Position numbers and translations under genes: made by a program. A DNA stretch of 64,000 nucleotides, taken from Mycetocola zhadangensis (GTDB taxonomy: Bacteria; Actinomycetota; Actinomycetes; Actinomycetales; Microbacteriaceae). Under the pieces are notes generated by a model that made no database searches, was not told the DNA's origin, and worked only from the letters and a program-made list of their open reading frames with translations. Of this stretch, positions 9,445 to 17,908 are shown piece after piece. The stretch covers positions 62,001 through 126,000 of the forward strand of contig NZ_RCWJ01000004.1 of NCBI RefSeq assembly GCF_003668565.1. Direction: 5' to 3'. Numbering within the stretch: the stretch's first letter is position 1; every line of letters starts with the position of its first letter.

Positions 9445-9870
9445 ATGGCCGCGACCAGCGAAGCAACAACGGTATGGAACGGAACACTGTTTGAGGGCTC
9501 GGGAACCGTGTCGCTCGACTCCTCGAAGGCCGCGAGCCTCCCCGTCAACTGGAAGGCACGCGCCGAGGGCTCAGACAGCGTCACCACTCCGGAAGAACTC
9601 CTCGGTGCTGCGCACGCTGCCTGTTTCTCCATGCAGTTCTCCAACATGCTCACCGAGGCTGGCTCGCCGCCTGAGCGCATCCAGACGACTGCGGCTGTCA
9701 CGTTCCAGCCGGGCACTGGCATCACCGGCAGCCACCTGCTTGTTAGCGCTACGGTGCCGGGCATCAGCGAAGACGACTTCGAGCGCATCGCCAACGAAGC
9801 GAAGGCAACCTGCCCGGTTTCCCAGGCGCTGGCCGGCGTGCAACTGACCATCGAAGCAAGCCTCGCCTGA
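9445..9870 (+). CDS. OsmC/Ohr-family peroxide-related protein
   Basis: 141-residue member of the OsmC/Ohr family of thiol-dependent hydroperoxide reductases. The two redox cysteines are in place: AAHAACFSMQFS and KATCPVSQAL. The internal start with TTTGGAGGA directly upstream was chosen. The N-terminus ATTVWNGTLFEGSG is typical of the OsmC rather than the Ohr branch. It is followed 10 nt later by an epimerase gene. Confidence 0.88.
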   Translation: MAATSEATTVWNGTLFEGSGTVSLDSSKAASLPVNWKARAEGSDSVTTPEELLGAAHAACFSMQFSNMLTEAGSPPERIQTTAAVTFQPGTGITGSHLLVSATVPGISEDDFERIANEAKATCPVSQALAGVQLTIEASLA

Positions 9871-9880
9871 TCGCTTTCGG

Positions 9881-10774
9881 ATGCGCATTGTCATTGCCGG
9901 CGCCTCCGGCCTGATCGGACAGGCGCTTGTCGCCGAGCTAAGCACCCGCGGCCACCGCGTCGTACGGCTCGTGCGACGTCCGGCGCGGACTCCGGACGAA
10001 CTGACCTGGGACCCGACATCCCGGCACCTCGATCCGCGGGCGCTGAGCGGGGCGGATGCCGTCATCAATCTCTCGGGGGCGTCGATCGGTCGACTGCCCT
10101 GGTCGCGTCGGTATCGCCGCTCAATCCTGTCCTCACGGATCGATGCGACCAGCACACTGGTGTCAGCCATTCGCGGAGCCGAGGTGCCACCCCGAATTTT
10201 CCTGAGTGCGTCAGCCGCCGGCTACTACGGCTCTCGGCCGGGCGAGGTGCTCACCGAGGACAGCGCCCGCGGAACCGGATTCCTCAGTGACGTGACAGCG
10301 CAGTGGGAAGCCGACGCCATGCGGGTGAGCGACATCACCCGGGTCGTGACGCTGCGCAGCGGGATCGTGCTCGACCGCGACGGTGTACTCAAACCGCTTC
10401 TGCTGCTGACGCGGCTCGGCGTTTCTGGTCCGCTCAGTAGCGGAACGCAATACTGGCCGTGGGTGAGCCTCGACGATGAGGTCGCCGCGATTGCGCACCT
10501 GCTCGACTCAGCGATCGAGGGACCCGTCAACATCACTGGTCCGACGCCCGCGTCGGCAACGACCCTGATGCGACACCTGGCGAAACGCCTTAAGCGACCG
10601 TTCTGGTTGCCCGCCCCGGCATTCGCCCTGCGCATCCTTCTTGCGGACGCTGCAAAGGACCTTTTGTTGGTCGACCAGCAGCCGCGACCGAAACGGTTGC
10701 TCGCCGACGGTTTCAGATTTCAGCAGGAGACCGCTGAGGCTGCCGTGGATACGGCGCTTGCGCGAACACGCTGA
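9881..10774 (+). CDS. TIGR01777-family NAD(P)-binding epimerase
   Basis: 297-residue Rossmann-fold protein of the SDR39U1/YfcH type. It has GASGLIGQAL at the N-terminus, NLSGASIG, ASAAGYYGSR near the active-site YxxxK region and GPVNITGPTP toward the C-terminus. The final domain (LLVDQQPRPKRLLADGFRFQ) is the DUF1731-like tail that defines TIGR01777. Substrate is not known for this family. Probably co-transcribed with the OsmC gene. Confidence 0.85.
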   Translation: MRIVIAGASGLIGQALVAELSTRGHRVVRLVRRPARTPDELTWDPTSRHLDPRALSGADAVINLSGASIGRLPWSRRYRRSILSSRIDATSTLVSAIRGAEVPPRIFLSASAAGYYGSRPGEVLTEDSARGTGFLSDVTAQWEADAMRVSDITRVVTLRSGIVLDRDGVLKPLLLLTRLGVSGPLSSGTQYWPWVSLDDEVAAIAHLLDSAIEGPVNITGPTPASATTLMRHLAKRLKRPFWLPAPAFALRILLADAAKDLLLVDQQPRPKRLLADGFRFQQETAEAAVDTALARTR

Positions 10775-10809
10775 CGCCGAAGGTTCACGCCCAGCGTCAA
10801 CCCGTCAGA

Positions 10810-10868
10810 TCAGTACAGGATGGCCAATACAGGTCAGCTCAGTACAGGTCGGCTCAGTACAGGTCGGC
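10810..10868. repeat. 15-bp tandem repeat covering a stop codon
   Basis: About four head-to-tail copies of a 15-bp unit (plus-strand TCAGTACAGGTCGGC). The copies at 10854-10868 and 10839-10853 are identical; 10824-10838 and 10810-10823 are diverged. The first unit holds the last codons and stop (minus strand GACCTGTACTGA) of the adjacent small gene, so the gene end has been copied three times into its own 3-prime flank. Confidence 0.85.
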
Positions 10869-11132
10869 AATGTCCCACTGAAGCTGGTCTTCGAATGGCT
10901 CTGCGAGGTCACCGGTGTCGCGGTTGTCCTCGGCAACCTCACGCGTGGTGAGGAAGATCGCAACTCCGGGGCTGACCAGCACGCTGACAGCGACATTTCC
11001 GACAACGGTGAGGTCAACGAACCGACCGCCGGAGACAACGGCGCTTTCCGCCGCAGTCTTGAGAGCCCGCATGTCTGTGCCCTGGGCGAGCACGTGAGAG
11101 TGCCCATCAATCGTGAGTGTTGTGCGGTGCAT
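10854..11132 (-). CDS. Conserved small hypothetical protein
   Basis: 92-residue protein beginning MHRTTLTIDGHSHVL and ending QWDIADLY. No recognised domain. The sequence alternates short beta-like and helical segments (TTLTIDG, MRALKTAAESAVV, RFVDLTVVGNVAVSVLVS). No signal peptide or membrane segment. The start was placed at the ATG before HRTTLTID; upstream residues in this frame are Cys/Pro-rich and look non-coding. Its stop lies in a 15-bp tandem repeat. Confidence 0.6.
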   Translation of the reverse strand: MHRTTLTIDGHSHVLAQGTDMRALKTAAESAVVSGGRFVDLTVVGNVAVSVLVSPGVAIFLTTREVAEDNRDTGDLAEPFEDQLQWDIADLY

Positions 11133-11270
11133 TAGCGCCCCTTCCGTTTGTGGGCATCTGCAATTCGTCCACGCTACAGGGCAAATCCCGCAAAAAGGTG
11201 CCAAGCCTCACATCTGAGCTGAGGCGTGCCCCTGGTTGGGGTCGAACAACCGATGGGAGTTCGCTCAGCC

Positions 11271-11708
11271 TCAGCGGCCGTGAAGGTGGATTGCCTCACG
11301 GATGGCCGAGCGCGCGCGCTTGCGATCGCCGGCGCCGTCGTATGCGAGGCCAAGGCGGTACCACGCCTTCCAGTCCGTCGGAGCGGCCTCAACCTCGGCC
11401 TTATACCGCGGGAAGATCTCGTCGGCAGCATCGCGTTCGACCCTGCCACTCGGGCGTGTGGGCAGTTCATCGTCTGGCAACTCGTTGCTCGACTCGAGCA
11501 GCCGTCCGAGCTTCTCGGCTCGGACACCGAAGAGAATCTCGCGCGTGAGCGCCCACACGCCGACCACAGGCAGAAGCAGAAGCGCTATCCCGATGGCGAT
11601 GGCGACCGGCTCTCCCGTCGCGAGAAAGAGCACAGCTCGCTGGCCGACCAGGACGAGGTACAGCACCAGCAGCGCGGCCATCAGCGCGACGCTGATCCGT
11701 GTGGTCAT
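11271..11708 (-). CDS. TPR-like membrane protein
   Basis: 145-residue protein with two hydrophobic N-terminal segments (about residues 6-26 and 35-53), then a charged linker. A single tetratricopeptide-like unit follows (PTDWKAWYRLGLAYDGAGDRKRARSAIREAI as a helical pair). Probably membrane-anchored with a cytoplasmic protein-binding tail. It overlaps the dapB stop by 4 nt and is translated with it. Function unknown. Confidence 0.7.
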   Translation of the reverse strand: MTTRISVALMAALLVLYLVLVGQRAVLFLATGEPVAIAIGIALLLLPVVGVWALTREILFGVRAEKLGRLLESSNELPDDELPTRPSGRVERDAADEIFPRYKAEVEAAPTDWKAWYRLGLAYDGAGDRKRARSAIREAIHLHGR

Positions 11709-12445
11709 GAGCGGTGGATCCCTAGGTCCATGATGTTTTCGAGGCCGACGGTCAGCCCGGTTGCCGATCGTGCGGCGTCGAGCGCGAGCAGGATTCCCTG
11801 TTCGTACGAGCTGGGATCCAGCGTGTTGTGCGTGATCGTGAGCGTCTCCCCCGCTCCGCCGAAGATGACCTCCTGGCGGGCGACGATCCCGTCAAGGCGC
11901 AGACTGTGAATCGGGATGCTTGACACCTGCTGGCCCCGGGCACGCTGGTCAACGTGGGGAGCGACGACCGGCCCGAGTCCGGCTCGCGCCTCGCCGATGA
12001 GTTCGGCCGTGCGCACGGCCGTCCCGCTTGGCGAGTCCACCTTCGACGCACGGTGGCCCTCGATGATCTCGATCGAATCGAAGAAACGGCTCGCAATGGT
12101 GGCCAGTGTCGTTCCGAGAACCGAGCCAAGCGAGAAGTTCGGCACAATCACGACGCCGATGTCCCCGTCAGCGAGCCTGGTGCGCAGGGTTGCGATGCGG
12201 TCAGCTGACCAGCCGGACGTGCCAACAAGGACGCGGATGCCCTGGTCGAGAGCGTGAGCAACCACCTGTGCGCTGACAGCCGGCGACGTGACATCGACGA
12301 CGAGGTCGGCTCCGTTCATGGCATCGAGCGAATCCTGGGAGGTCAGTTCAGCGCTCACCTCGAAGTCGTCCGACTCCTCGATAAGGCGGCAGAACAGCTG
12401 CCCCATTTTTCCGCTCGCGCCGACGACAGCCACTCTCGTTACCAT
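11705..12445 (-). CDS. dapB: 4-hydroxy-tetrahydrodipicolinate reductase
   Basis: 246-residue NAD(P)H-dependent enzyme of lysine/diaminopimelate synthesis. It shows the N-terminal dinucleotide site VVGASGKMG, the middle GTSGWS, the catalytic region EIIEGHRASKVDSPSGTA (His and Lys of the active site) and the terminal GLENIMDLG. The ATG has TAGATT 6 nt upstream, a leaderless arrangement, and the promoter region is shared with a divergent GNAT gene. Confidence 0.95.
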   Translation of the reverse strand: MVTRVAVVGASGKMGQLFCRLIEESDDFEVSAELTSQDSLDAMNGADLVVDVTSPAVSAQVVAHALDQGIRVLVGTSGWSADRIATLRTRLADGDIGVVIVPNFSLGSVLGTTLATIASRFFDSIEIIEGHRASKVDSPSGTAVRTAELIGEARAGLGPVVAPHVDQRARGQQVSSIPIHSLRLDGIVARQEVIFGGAGETLTITHNTLDPSSYEQGILLALDAARSATGLTVGLENIMDLGIHRS

Positions 12446-12451
12446 GCTGCC

Positions 12452-12457
12452 AATCTA
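12452..12457 (-). promoter_or_regulatory. Probable leaderless -10 box of dapB
   Basis: TAGATT 6 nt before the dapB ATG, in an 82-bp divergent intergenic region. Confidence 0.6.
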
Positions 12458-12515
12458 CCGTCCTGCCGCTGGGAGCAGGCACGGCGCGATGCGCTCGACC
12501 GGCCGAATGGCTCCG

Positions 12516-12521
12516 TAAACT
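12516..12521 (+). promoter_or_regulatory. Probable leaderless -10 box of the divergent GNAT gene
   Basis: TAAACT 6 nt before the GTG start, facing the dapB promoter about 60 bp away. Confidence 0.6.
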
Positions 12522-12527
12522 GAAACA

Positions 12528-12986
12528 GTGCTTACGTTTGACAGCGTCCCCGTGACAGATCCTGTCGCCACCGAACTTCTCACCGAGTACTTCACCGCTC
12601 GGGAAATGGGATTCGTTGGTGGCGACTATGTGGTGAACTTCCCCGTTCCCGAACGGTTCGTTCCTCCAGTCGGCGACTTTGTGGTTGCCCGAGAGAACGG
12701 AATTGCTGTCGGATGTGGCGGCATCCGTTCACTGTCACCGTCACGTTTTGAGGTGAAGCATCTCTATCTGCGACCGGAGACACGCGGACGTGGTTGGGGC
12801 AAACAACTCCTCGCAGCACTCGAGTCGAGGGCAGCGGCTTTCGGCGCGACCGAGGTCGTGCTCGACACGAACGCGACGCTCGAGGCGGCCGGGGGCCTGT
12901 ACCGGGTTTCCGGATACTCCTCGATTGAGCCGTACAACGACAACCCGAACGCGACCAACTGGTACTGGAAGGCTCTCGCCTCCTAG
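12528..12986 (+). CDS. GNAT family N-acetyltransferase
   Basis: 152-residue acetyltransferase. The acetyl-CoA loop R-G-R-G-W-G is clear within YLRPETRGRGWGKQLLAAL, with a typical upstream strand (SRFEVKHLYLRP) and a C-terminal GLYRVSGYSS. GTG start with a leaderless -10 box. It diverges from dapB; substrate not deducible. Confidence 0.82.
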   Translation: MLTFDSVPVTDPVATELLTEYFTAREMGFVGGDYVVNFPVPERFVPPVGDFVVARENGIAVGCGGIRSLSPSRFEVKHLYLRPETRGRGWGKQLLAALESRAAAFGATEVVLDTNATLEAAGGLYRVSGYSSIEPYNDNPNATNWYWKALAS

Positions 12987-13043
12987 CTCCCGCTTGCGTA
13001 ACTGTCCGCGGCGCTCGATGCACCGACCGGGAGGGTGAGGAAC

Positions 13044-13742
13044 TCACGCGTCCCGGCCGTGCACCGGTCTGGCGTTTGCCGGGGGTTCTCCGACCTCCGG
13101 GACGGTATGGCTGCCGCACGCGGTCTTGGTTACGCTGGCTCGCTCGATGCGCGACACGGTGAACCATCGCATTGCGTTGCGCAGTCGGCACCACCCGACG
13201 AGATACCACTGGCCGTTCGTGGAGGCAAAAAGCACTGGTTCGACGTCGCGGGCGGTCGTGGTCCCGTCTCTCGAGGTGTAGCGAATGCGGACTACCCGCT
13301 GCTCAGCCATCGCCTCCTCCAGCGCTGACCTGGTGGTGCGCGTCACGGGGGGAACCGCATTCACCCAGACCCGGCCGGCCAGCTCGTCGGCTCGTGCTCG
13401 CGTGCTGGGATCGAGGACGTCCATAATTTTCTGGACCCCGGCTGCGGCCAGATCGGCGTATGGGGCATCGGGTGCAGCAGACACGGCCGCCAGAAGCGCA
13501 ACGGCCTGCGCCGGGGACAAGCTGACGGGCGGAAGGGACGCGCCAACAGCCAATCCGTAGCCACCGCCAGGGCCCGGGCGCGACCACACGGGAGCGCCGC
13601 TGTTCTCGAGCGCTGCGAGGTCTCTCTTGACCGTGCGCACGGACACGCCGAACTCCCTCGACAGCCGCTCCGCTGAGCACCCCCGCGATCCGTTGCGACG
13701 CAGCATCTCGGACAGGGCATGAAGTCGCTCTGCTCTCTTCAC
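13044..13742 (-). CDS. WYL-domain (YafY-type) transcriptional regulator
   Basis: 232 residues. The N-terminal winged HTH is of DeoR/HTH_11 type (SAERLSREFGVSVRTVKRDLAAL, about residues 22-44). The central-to-C-terminal WYL-type ligand domain carries GQWYLVGWCRLRNAMRWFTVSRI. Such regulators usually control the neighbouring divergent gene, here an alpha/beta hydrolase. The 73-bp gap carries two TAGTGACAT repeats. Ligand unknown. Confidence 0.85.
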   Translation of the reverse strand: MKRAERLHALSEMLRRNGSRGCSAERLSREFGVSVRTVKRDLAALENSGAPVWSRPGPGGGYGLAVGASLPPVSLSPAQAVALLAAVSAAPDAPYADLAAAGVQKIMDVLDPSTRARADELAGRVWVNAVPPVTRTTRSALEEAMAEQRVVRIRYTSRDGTTTARDVEPVLFASTNGQWYLVGWCRLRNAMRWFTVSRIERASVTKTACGSHTVPEVGEPPANARPVHGRDA

Positions 13743-13773
13743 CGGTCAAACCGTATCAAATTCATGACACAAA

Positions 13774-13817
13774 TAGTGACATACACCTGCCCGGAGCGCC
13801 CTTCAGGGTAGTGACAT
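13774..13817 (+). promoter_or_regulatory. Direct-repeat candidate operator between WYL regulator and hydrolase
   Basis: TAGTGACAT occurs at 13774-13782 and 13809-13817, 35 bp apart; the second copy runs into the hydrolase ATG. A related ATGACAC lies at 13764-13770. Candidate WYL-regulator site by position only. Confidence 0.35.
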
Positions 13818-14556
13818 GACAACTATTACGCGCAGTTCACCCATCATTCTCATCGCTGGCCACTGGCTCGGAGCCTGGGCGTGGGATGACGTCCTGAAAC
13901 ACCTGACCGCCGACCAGCCGGGTGCAATCGCCATGACCTTGCCCGGTCTTGATGGGGACGATCCTGGGCGTGCGACGAGAACTCTCGACGATCAAGCCGC
14001 AGCGGTCCTGGACGTCTTCGCTCGGCTCGGCGTCTCGGAGGACCAGCCAGCGACGATCGTCGCGCACAGCGGAGCGAACGCCCCCGTCAGCCTTGTCCTC
14101 GACCGGCACCCCGAGCTTATTCGCCGGGTGGTGTGGGTCGACTCCGGCCCAGTGGCGACGGGAAGCGTCTTCGCCCCTGACCTCCCGGAGGAGGTGGAGG
14201 AGCTTCCGCTGCCGCCTCTCGACGTCCTCGCACAGCAGGCGAGCCTCGAAGGCCTGAGCGCAGGGGTCCTCGAGCGTTTTCAGGCCCGGGCGGTGCCTCA
14301 GCCCGCCCCCGTCCTTCATCAGCCGGTCGAGCTCACCAACGATGCTCGCCGAAAGGTACGCACCACGCTGGTGTGCTGCTCCATGCCGAGCGCGCAGGTG
14401 CTGGAGCTGGCTCGCGCAGGCCATGCCATGTTCGCCGAAGTCGCACAGATCGAGCATCTCGACGTTCTTGATCTCCCGACGGGGCACTGGCCGATGTGGA
14501 GCCGTCCACGCGACCTCGCTCAGGCGATCCTGTCAGCGGCTTCTCGCGTCGACTGA
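13816..14556 (+). CDS. Alpha/beta hydrolase
   Basis: 246-residue hydrolase-fold protein. The nucleophile elbow is VAHSGAN (a variant of GxSxG with Ala first). The oxyanion strand has AGHWLGAWAWDD near residues 14-25, and the terminal catalytic His is probably in LPTGHWPMWS. The N-terminus resembles salicylate-esterase/EstC-like hydrolases (AGHWLGAWAWD). Divergent from a WYL regulator that probably controls it. Substrate unknown. Confidence 0.8.
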   Translation: MTTITRSSPIILIAGHWLGAWAWDDVLKHLTADQPGAIAMTLPGLDGDDPGRATRTLDDQAAAVLDVFARLGVSEDQPATIVAHSGANAPVSLVLDRHPELIRRVVWVDSGPVATGSVFAPDLPEEVEELPLPPLDVLAQQASLEGLSAGVLERFQARAVPQPAPVLHQPVELTNDARRKVRTTLVCCSMPSAQVLELARAGHAMFAEVAQIEHLDVLDLPTGHWPMWSRPRDLAQAILSAASRVD

Positions 14557-14612
14557 CCATCTCAGACAGTCCGAGGGGCCAAGCCGGATCCGACTGGCCC
14601 TTCGACTCCCAG

Positions 14613-15215
14613 CTAGACCGGAAGCGGCTCGGGAAGTCCGGTGCGCAGTTCGACGGGCAGGTGGCCCAGGTCGTTGTGGGTCAGCAATGTCCACGGCCGG
14701 CCGGGCTTGCGCTGAATGATCGTGAGTCCGCAGTGCGCCTGGTCGAGCGTCATCCAGCGCCAGTCCGGAGCGCCGAGAACCTCGCGCACAAACCAGGCGA
14801 TGACAAAGTTGTGCGTGATCAGCACGTCATGACGATCACCCTTGCGGGGCGCCAGGAACTCGGCGACGGCATCAGCCATCTGCGCTGTTCCCGCCTCGAT
14901 CTCCGCTTCCGTAACGGCGCCGAAGAACGGCTCGTACGCTGACGGCATCTCGGGAAGTTTGCCGGTCGGCACACAGTCGAAGAGCAGCGCGCTCGGCTCC
15001 GGGTCCATCGCCGGGAGCCGCTCGTGAATGATCCGCGCGGTTTCCGCGGCGCGCTGGAGCGGCGAGTGGAAGGTGCCAGTGATCGGGAGTCCCCCAATGC
15101 GCTCGGCGAGGAGCTCAGCCTGCCTGCGGCCGCGCGCAGACAGCGGGCCGTCAGGCATTCCGTGCTGGGCGTCCTGCTGCTCGCCGTGGCGGACGAGATA
15201 GATGTACTGGCTCAT
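14613..15215 (-). CDS. Histidine phosphatase family protein
   Basis: 200-residue protein of the phosphoglycerate-mutase-like superfamily. The phospho-accepting motif LVRHGE is at residues 7-12, ARGRRQAELLAERI and SPLQRAAETA carry the further phosphate-binding Arg, and LITHNFV holds the second His. It overlaps the M16 peptidase gene by 4 nt. Substrate not evident. Confidence 0.85.
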   Translation of the reverse strand: MSQYIYLVRHGEQQDAQHGMPDGPLSARGRRQAELLAERIGGLPITGTFHSPLQRAAETARIIHERLPAMDPEPSALLFDCVPTGKLPEMPSAYEPFFGAVTEAEIEAGTAQMADAVAEFLAPRKGDRHDVLITHNFVIAWFVREVLGAPDWRWMTLDQAHCGLTIIQRKPGRPWTLLTHNDLGHLPVELRTGLPEPLPV

Positions 15216-16609
15216 GAGTGCTCCTTTGCGTTCTCACCGAAGCCTGCGAACACGTCATCATCGACGGCTCCGACGGCAGAGAGGGACAGTGGTTGGTTCA
15301 GAAGGTCGCGCGCAAGATCGCGCACGTCCTCAGCGGTGACGAGATACAAGCGACGCAGGTTCTCATCGAGATCGATGAATTCACCGAGCGTGATTTCGGC
15401 GCGCCCCAGTCGGGACATCCGAGTGTCTGATTCTTCAAGGGCGAGTGCGCTCGCTCCCGAGAGCTGGCCGTGGGCTCGACGCAATTCCTCATCTGTGACG
15501 CCGTCGGCGGCGAGACGCCTCAACTCGTCGAGCATGAGGTCAGCAACCTGGCGGGCCTTCGCGGCGGAGCACGCGCCGTACATCCCGAAGATCCCGGCAT
15601 CGGAGTACGACGCGGCAAACGAGTACACGGTGTACGCGAGACCCCGTTTTTCACGGATCTCCTGAAACAATCGCGACGACATGCCGCCGCCGAGGATCGA
15701 GCTGAGCACGCTCATCGTCAATCGACGATCGTCGGATGCTGTCAGTCCGGGCATGCCGACCAGCAGGTGTACCTGTTCGATGGGGCGCGGAACAACGATG
15801 AGAGCGGATCGGCGCGTGATCGTCGACGCAGCGAGCACTCGCCGTTCAACCGGGCGCGCCGGAGTGTCGAGGTCCCAGCCGGCGTCGACCAGGGCTGCGG
15901 TCACGCGTGCGACCAGGTCGTCGTGGTCGACCGCGCCAGCGGCGGTGATGACGAGGTCCTGCGGCCGATAGTTGGCGCGGTAGTGCTCGAGCACGGCGTC
16001 ACGGCTCACCTCGCGGATGGCCCCGGGGGTTCCCCCGATCGGGCGACCAAGTTCGTGGTCACCGAGAACCGCGGCGAACAAATTCTCACTGGCAACGTCT
16101 GCGGGGTCGTCTTCGGCCATCGCAAGTTCCTCGAGGATGACACCGCGTTCGTTTTCGAACTCGACGGGGTCGAGAAGCGACGAGGTGAGCATGTCGGTGA
16201 GGGTGTCGACGGCCATGCCGACGTCAGTGTCGCGCACCTTGGCGTAATAGCAGGTGTGCTCCTTGGCGGTGAGCGCGTTGTGCTCCCCGCCAACGGAATC
16301 GAAGGCGATGGCGATGTCCAATGCGGTGCGCTTTTCAGTGCCTTTGAAGAGCAGGTGTTCCAGAAAGTGAGTGGAGCCGAATCCCGATTCGCGCCCTGAT
16401 GCATCGCCTGTTCCCGTCGTCGCTGGACGTTCGTCCCTGGACCCGACGGCCACCCAGTAACCCAGCGTTGCGCTGCGTGCTCCGGGAACCTGCTCGGAGA
16501 GGATGCGCACACCGCTCGGCAAAACGCTGCGTCGAACACGAGCGTCACCGGATGCGGCGAAGGACAGCTCGGCAACATCGAGCGGAAGTTCAATGGAACC
16601 GTTCATCAT
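15212..16609 (-). CDS. M16 family zinc peptidase (processing-peptidase-like)
   Basis: 465-residue insulinase-family metalloprotease. The inverted zinc motif H-F-L-E-H is visible in STHFLEHLLFKGTE and the distal ligand Glu in NERGVILEELAMAEDDP. The C-terminal M16C domain (QVHLLVGMPGLTASDDRR, SSRLFQEIREKRGLAYTVYSF) is present. In many actinobacteria this gene follows pnp; here pnp is 14 kb away. The start was placed at the first of two adjacent ATGs (MMNGSIELP). Confidence 0.9.
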   Translation of the reverse strand: MMNGSIELPLDVAELSFAASGDARVRRSVLPSGVRILSEQVPGARSATLGYWVAVGSRDERPATTGTGDASGRESGFGSTHFLEHLLFKGTEKRTALDIAIAFDSVGGEHNALTAKEHTCYYAKVRDTDVGMAVDTLTDMLTSSLLDPVEFENERGVILEELAMAEDDPADVASENLFAAVLGDHELGRPIGGTPGAIREVSRDAVLEHYRANYRPQDLVITAAGAVDHDDLVARVTAALVDAGWDLDTPARPVERRVLAASTITRRSALIVVPRPIEQVHLLVGMPGLTASDDRRLTMSVLSSILGGGMSSRLFQEIREKRGLAYTVYSFAASYSDAGIFGMYGACSAAKARQVADLMLDELRRLAADGVTDEELRRAHGQLSGASALALEESDTRMSRLGRAEITLGEFIDLDENLRRLYLVTAEDVRDLARDLLNQPLSLSAVGAVDDDVFAGFGENAKEHS

Positions 16610-16669
16610 CCCCAACACTACGGCAGGTGCCACCGTTCGGAACGCGCCACAGCTGGGGGTTGTTTTCCG

Positions 16670-17764
16670 CTAGACGCGGGTGGCGCGCTCGAGTTCGACG
16701 ACCTGGCTGCGAGTCAGCCTAATGGCGGAGGCCTGCACGAGAGCGTCGATCTGCTCGGGTCGAGACGCGCTCGCAACCGGTGCAGTAACACCCGATCGGC
16801 TCAGCAACCACGCCAGTGCAACAGCGGCAACCGGAGCGTCTTGCTCGTGCGCCACGAGGTCGAGTGCGCGCAGGACACGCAGCCCGTTGCGATTGAGGTG
16901 TCGAGACACCCTGGCACTGCGCGCTGAGTCGTCGAGGTCGGCTCGGCTGCGGTACTTGCCGGTGAGGAAGCCGTTCTCGAGGCCAAAGTAGGGCATCACA
17001 CCGAGTGCCTGCCCGCGGGAGACGAGTTCGAGGTCGCCCTCGAACGCCCGGCGGTGCATCAGGCTGTAGTGCGTCTCGAGTGCTTCGAATCGCGGGTAGC
17101 CTGCTGCGCTGAGGATGCGTGCCTCGACGAGGCGCTCCGCGGAGAAGTTGGACGCGCCTAGGTAACGAACCTTGCCGGTTTCAATCAACCACTGCGCTGT
17201 GCCGAGGCTGTCTTCGAGCGGAACCGAACGGTCGTCGAGGTGAAAGTAGAGCAAGTCGATGTGGTCGGTCTGCAGCCGCTCAAGGCTCGCCTCAACGGCG
17301 CGCACCATGCTGACGGGACCGAGGCCCGGGTTGTCGGGGTGCGTGCCGATCTTGGTGGCGATGACGATGTCGTCGCGGTTACCACGACGAGCCATCCAGT
17401 TACCGATGATGTGCTCGCTTCGACCGGCCGAGTAACTGTCGGCCGTGTCGATGAAGTTGCCGCCAAATTCGTAGTAGCGGTTGAGGATCGCAGCGCTGGC
17501 ATCGGACTGGGCCGTCCAGCCGAACACACTTGTTCCGAGCGCGAGTGGGAACACGTCGAGGTCGGACTGGCCGACGGTGCGGCGAATCGACGCGCCGATG
17601 CCACCGGTCGAGCCGAGGACCTGGATCGGGGCTGACGGGTGCTCATTCGACGCTGGAACCGACGGTTCGGGAGCGAACGGAACCGGGCGTTCGCCGGCGT
17701 CAGAACCCGCGCTGGATTCGGCTGGCGATTCTGCCGTGAACAGGCGAGGTGTCAACCGTGTCAT
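16670..17764 (-). CDS. Aldo/keto reductase
   Basis: 364-residue NADPH-dependent oxidoreductase. The catalytic tetrad positions are visible: Asp and Tyr in FIDTADSYSAGRSE, Lys in VIATKIG, His in LLYFHLDD. An unusual N-terminal extension of about 60 residues, rich in Pro, Ser and Glu, precedes the barrel. The start is the ATG of MTRLTPRLFT. It lies downstream of the leucine-degradation operon in the same direction, 144 nt after citE, but functional linkage is unproven. Confidence 0.85.
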   Translation of the reverse strand: MTRLTPRLFTAESPAESSAGSDAGERPVPFAPEPSVPASNEHPSAPIQVLGSTGGIGASIRRTVGQSDLDVFPLALGTSVFGWTAQSDASAAILNRYYEFGGNFIDTADSYSAGRSEHIIGNWMARRGNRDDIVIATKIGTHPDNPGLGPVSMVRAVEASLERLQTDHIDLLYFHLDDRSVPLEDSLGTAQWLIETGKVRYLGASNFSAERLVEARILSAAGYPRFEALETHYSLMHRRAFEGDLELVSRGQALGVMPYFGLENGFLTGKYRSRADLDDSARSARVSRHLNRNGLRVLRALDLVAHEQDAPVAAVALAWLLSRSGVTAPVASASRPEQIDALVQASAIRLTRSQVVELERATRV

Positions 17765-17908
17765 CTCGCCACCCCATTTCCATGTTTCCCGGGAGTTTTC
17801 GGGGCTCCCGTGCCCTCTTCCCTGCCTCCGAGAATAGGTCAGTCCACCGACATCACCGGACCATTCGCTGGCCATTCGAGGGATAACTTGGTAACGATTT
17901 CACAACGG

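Noticed and set aside
11225-11260. tRNA-like GGTTG-TTCGACC-CAACC string on the minus strand
   Set aside because: No acceptor, D or anticodon arm could be folded around it, and the loop is one base too long.
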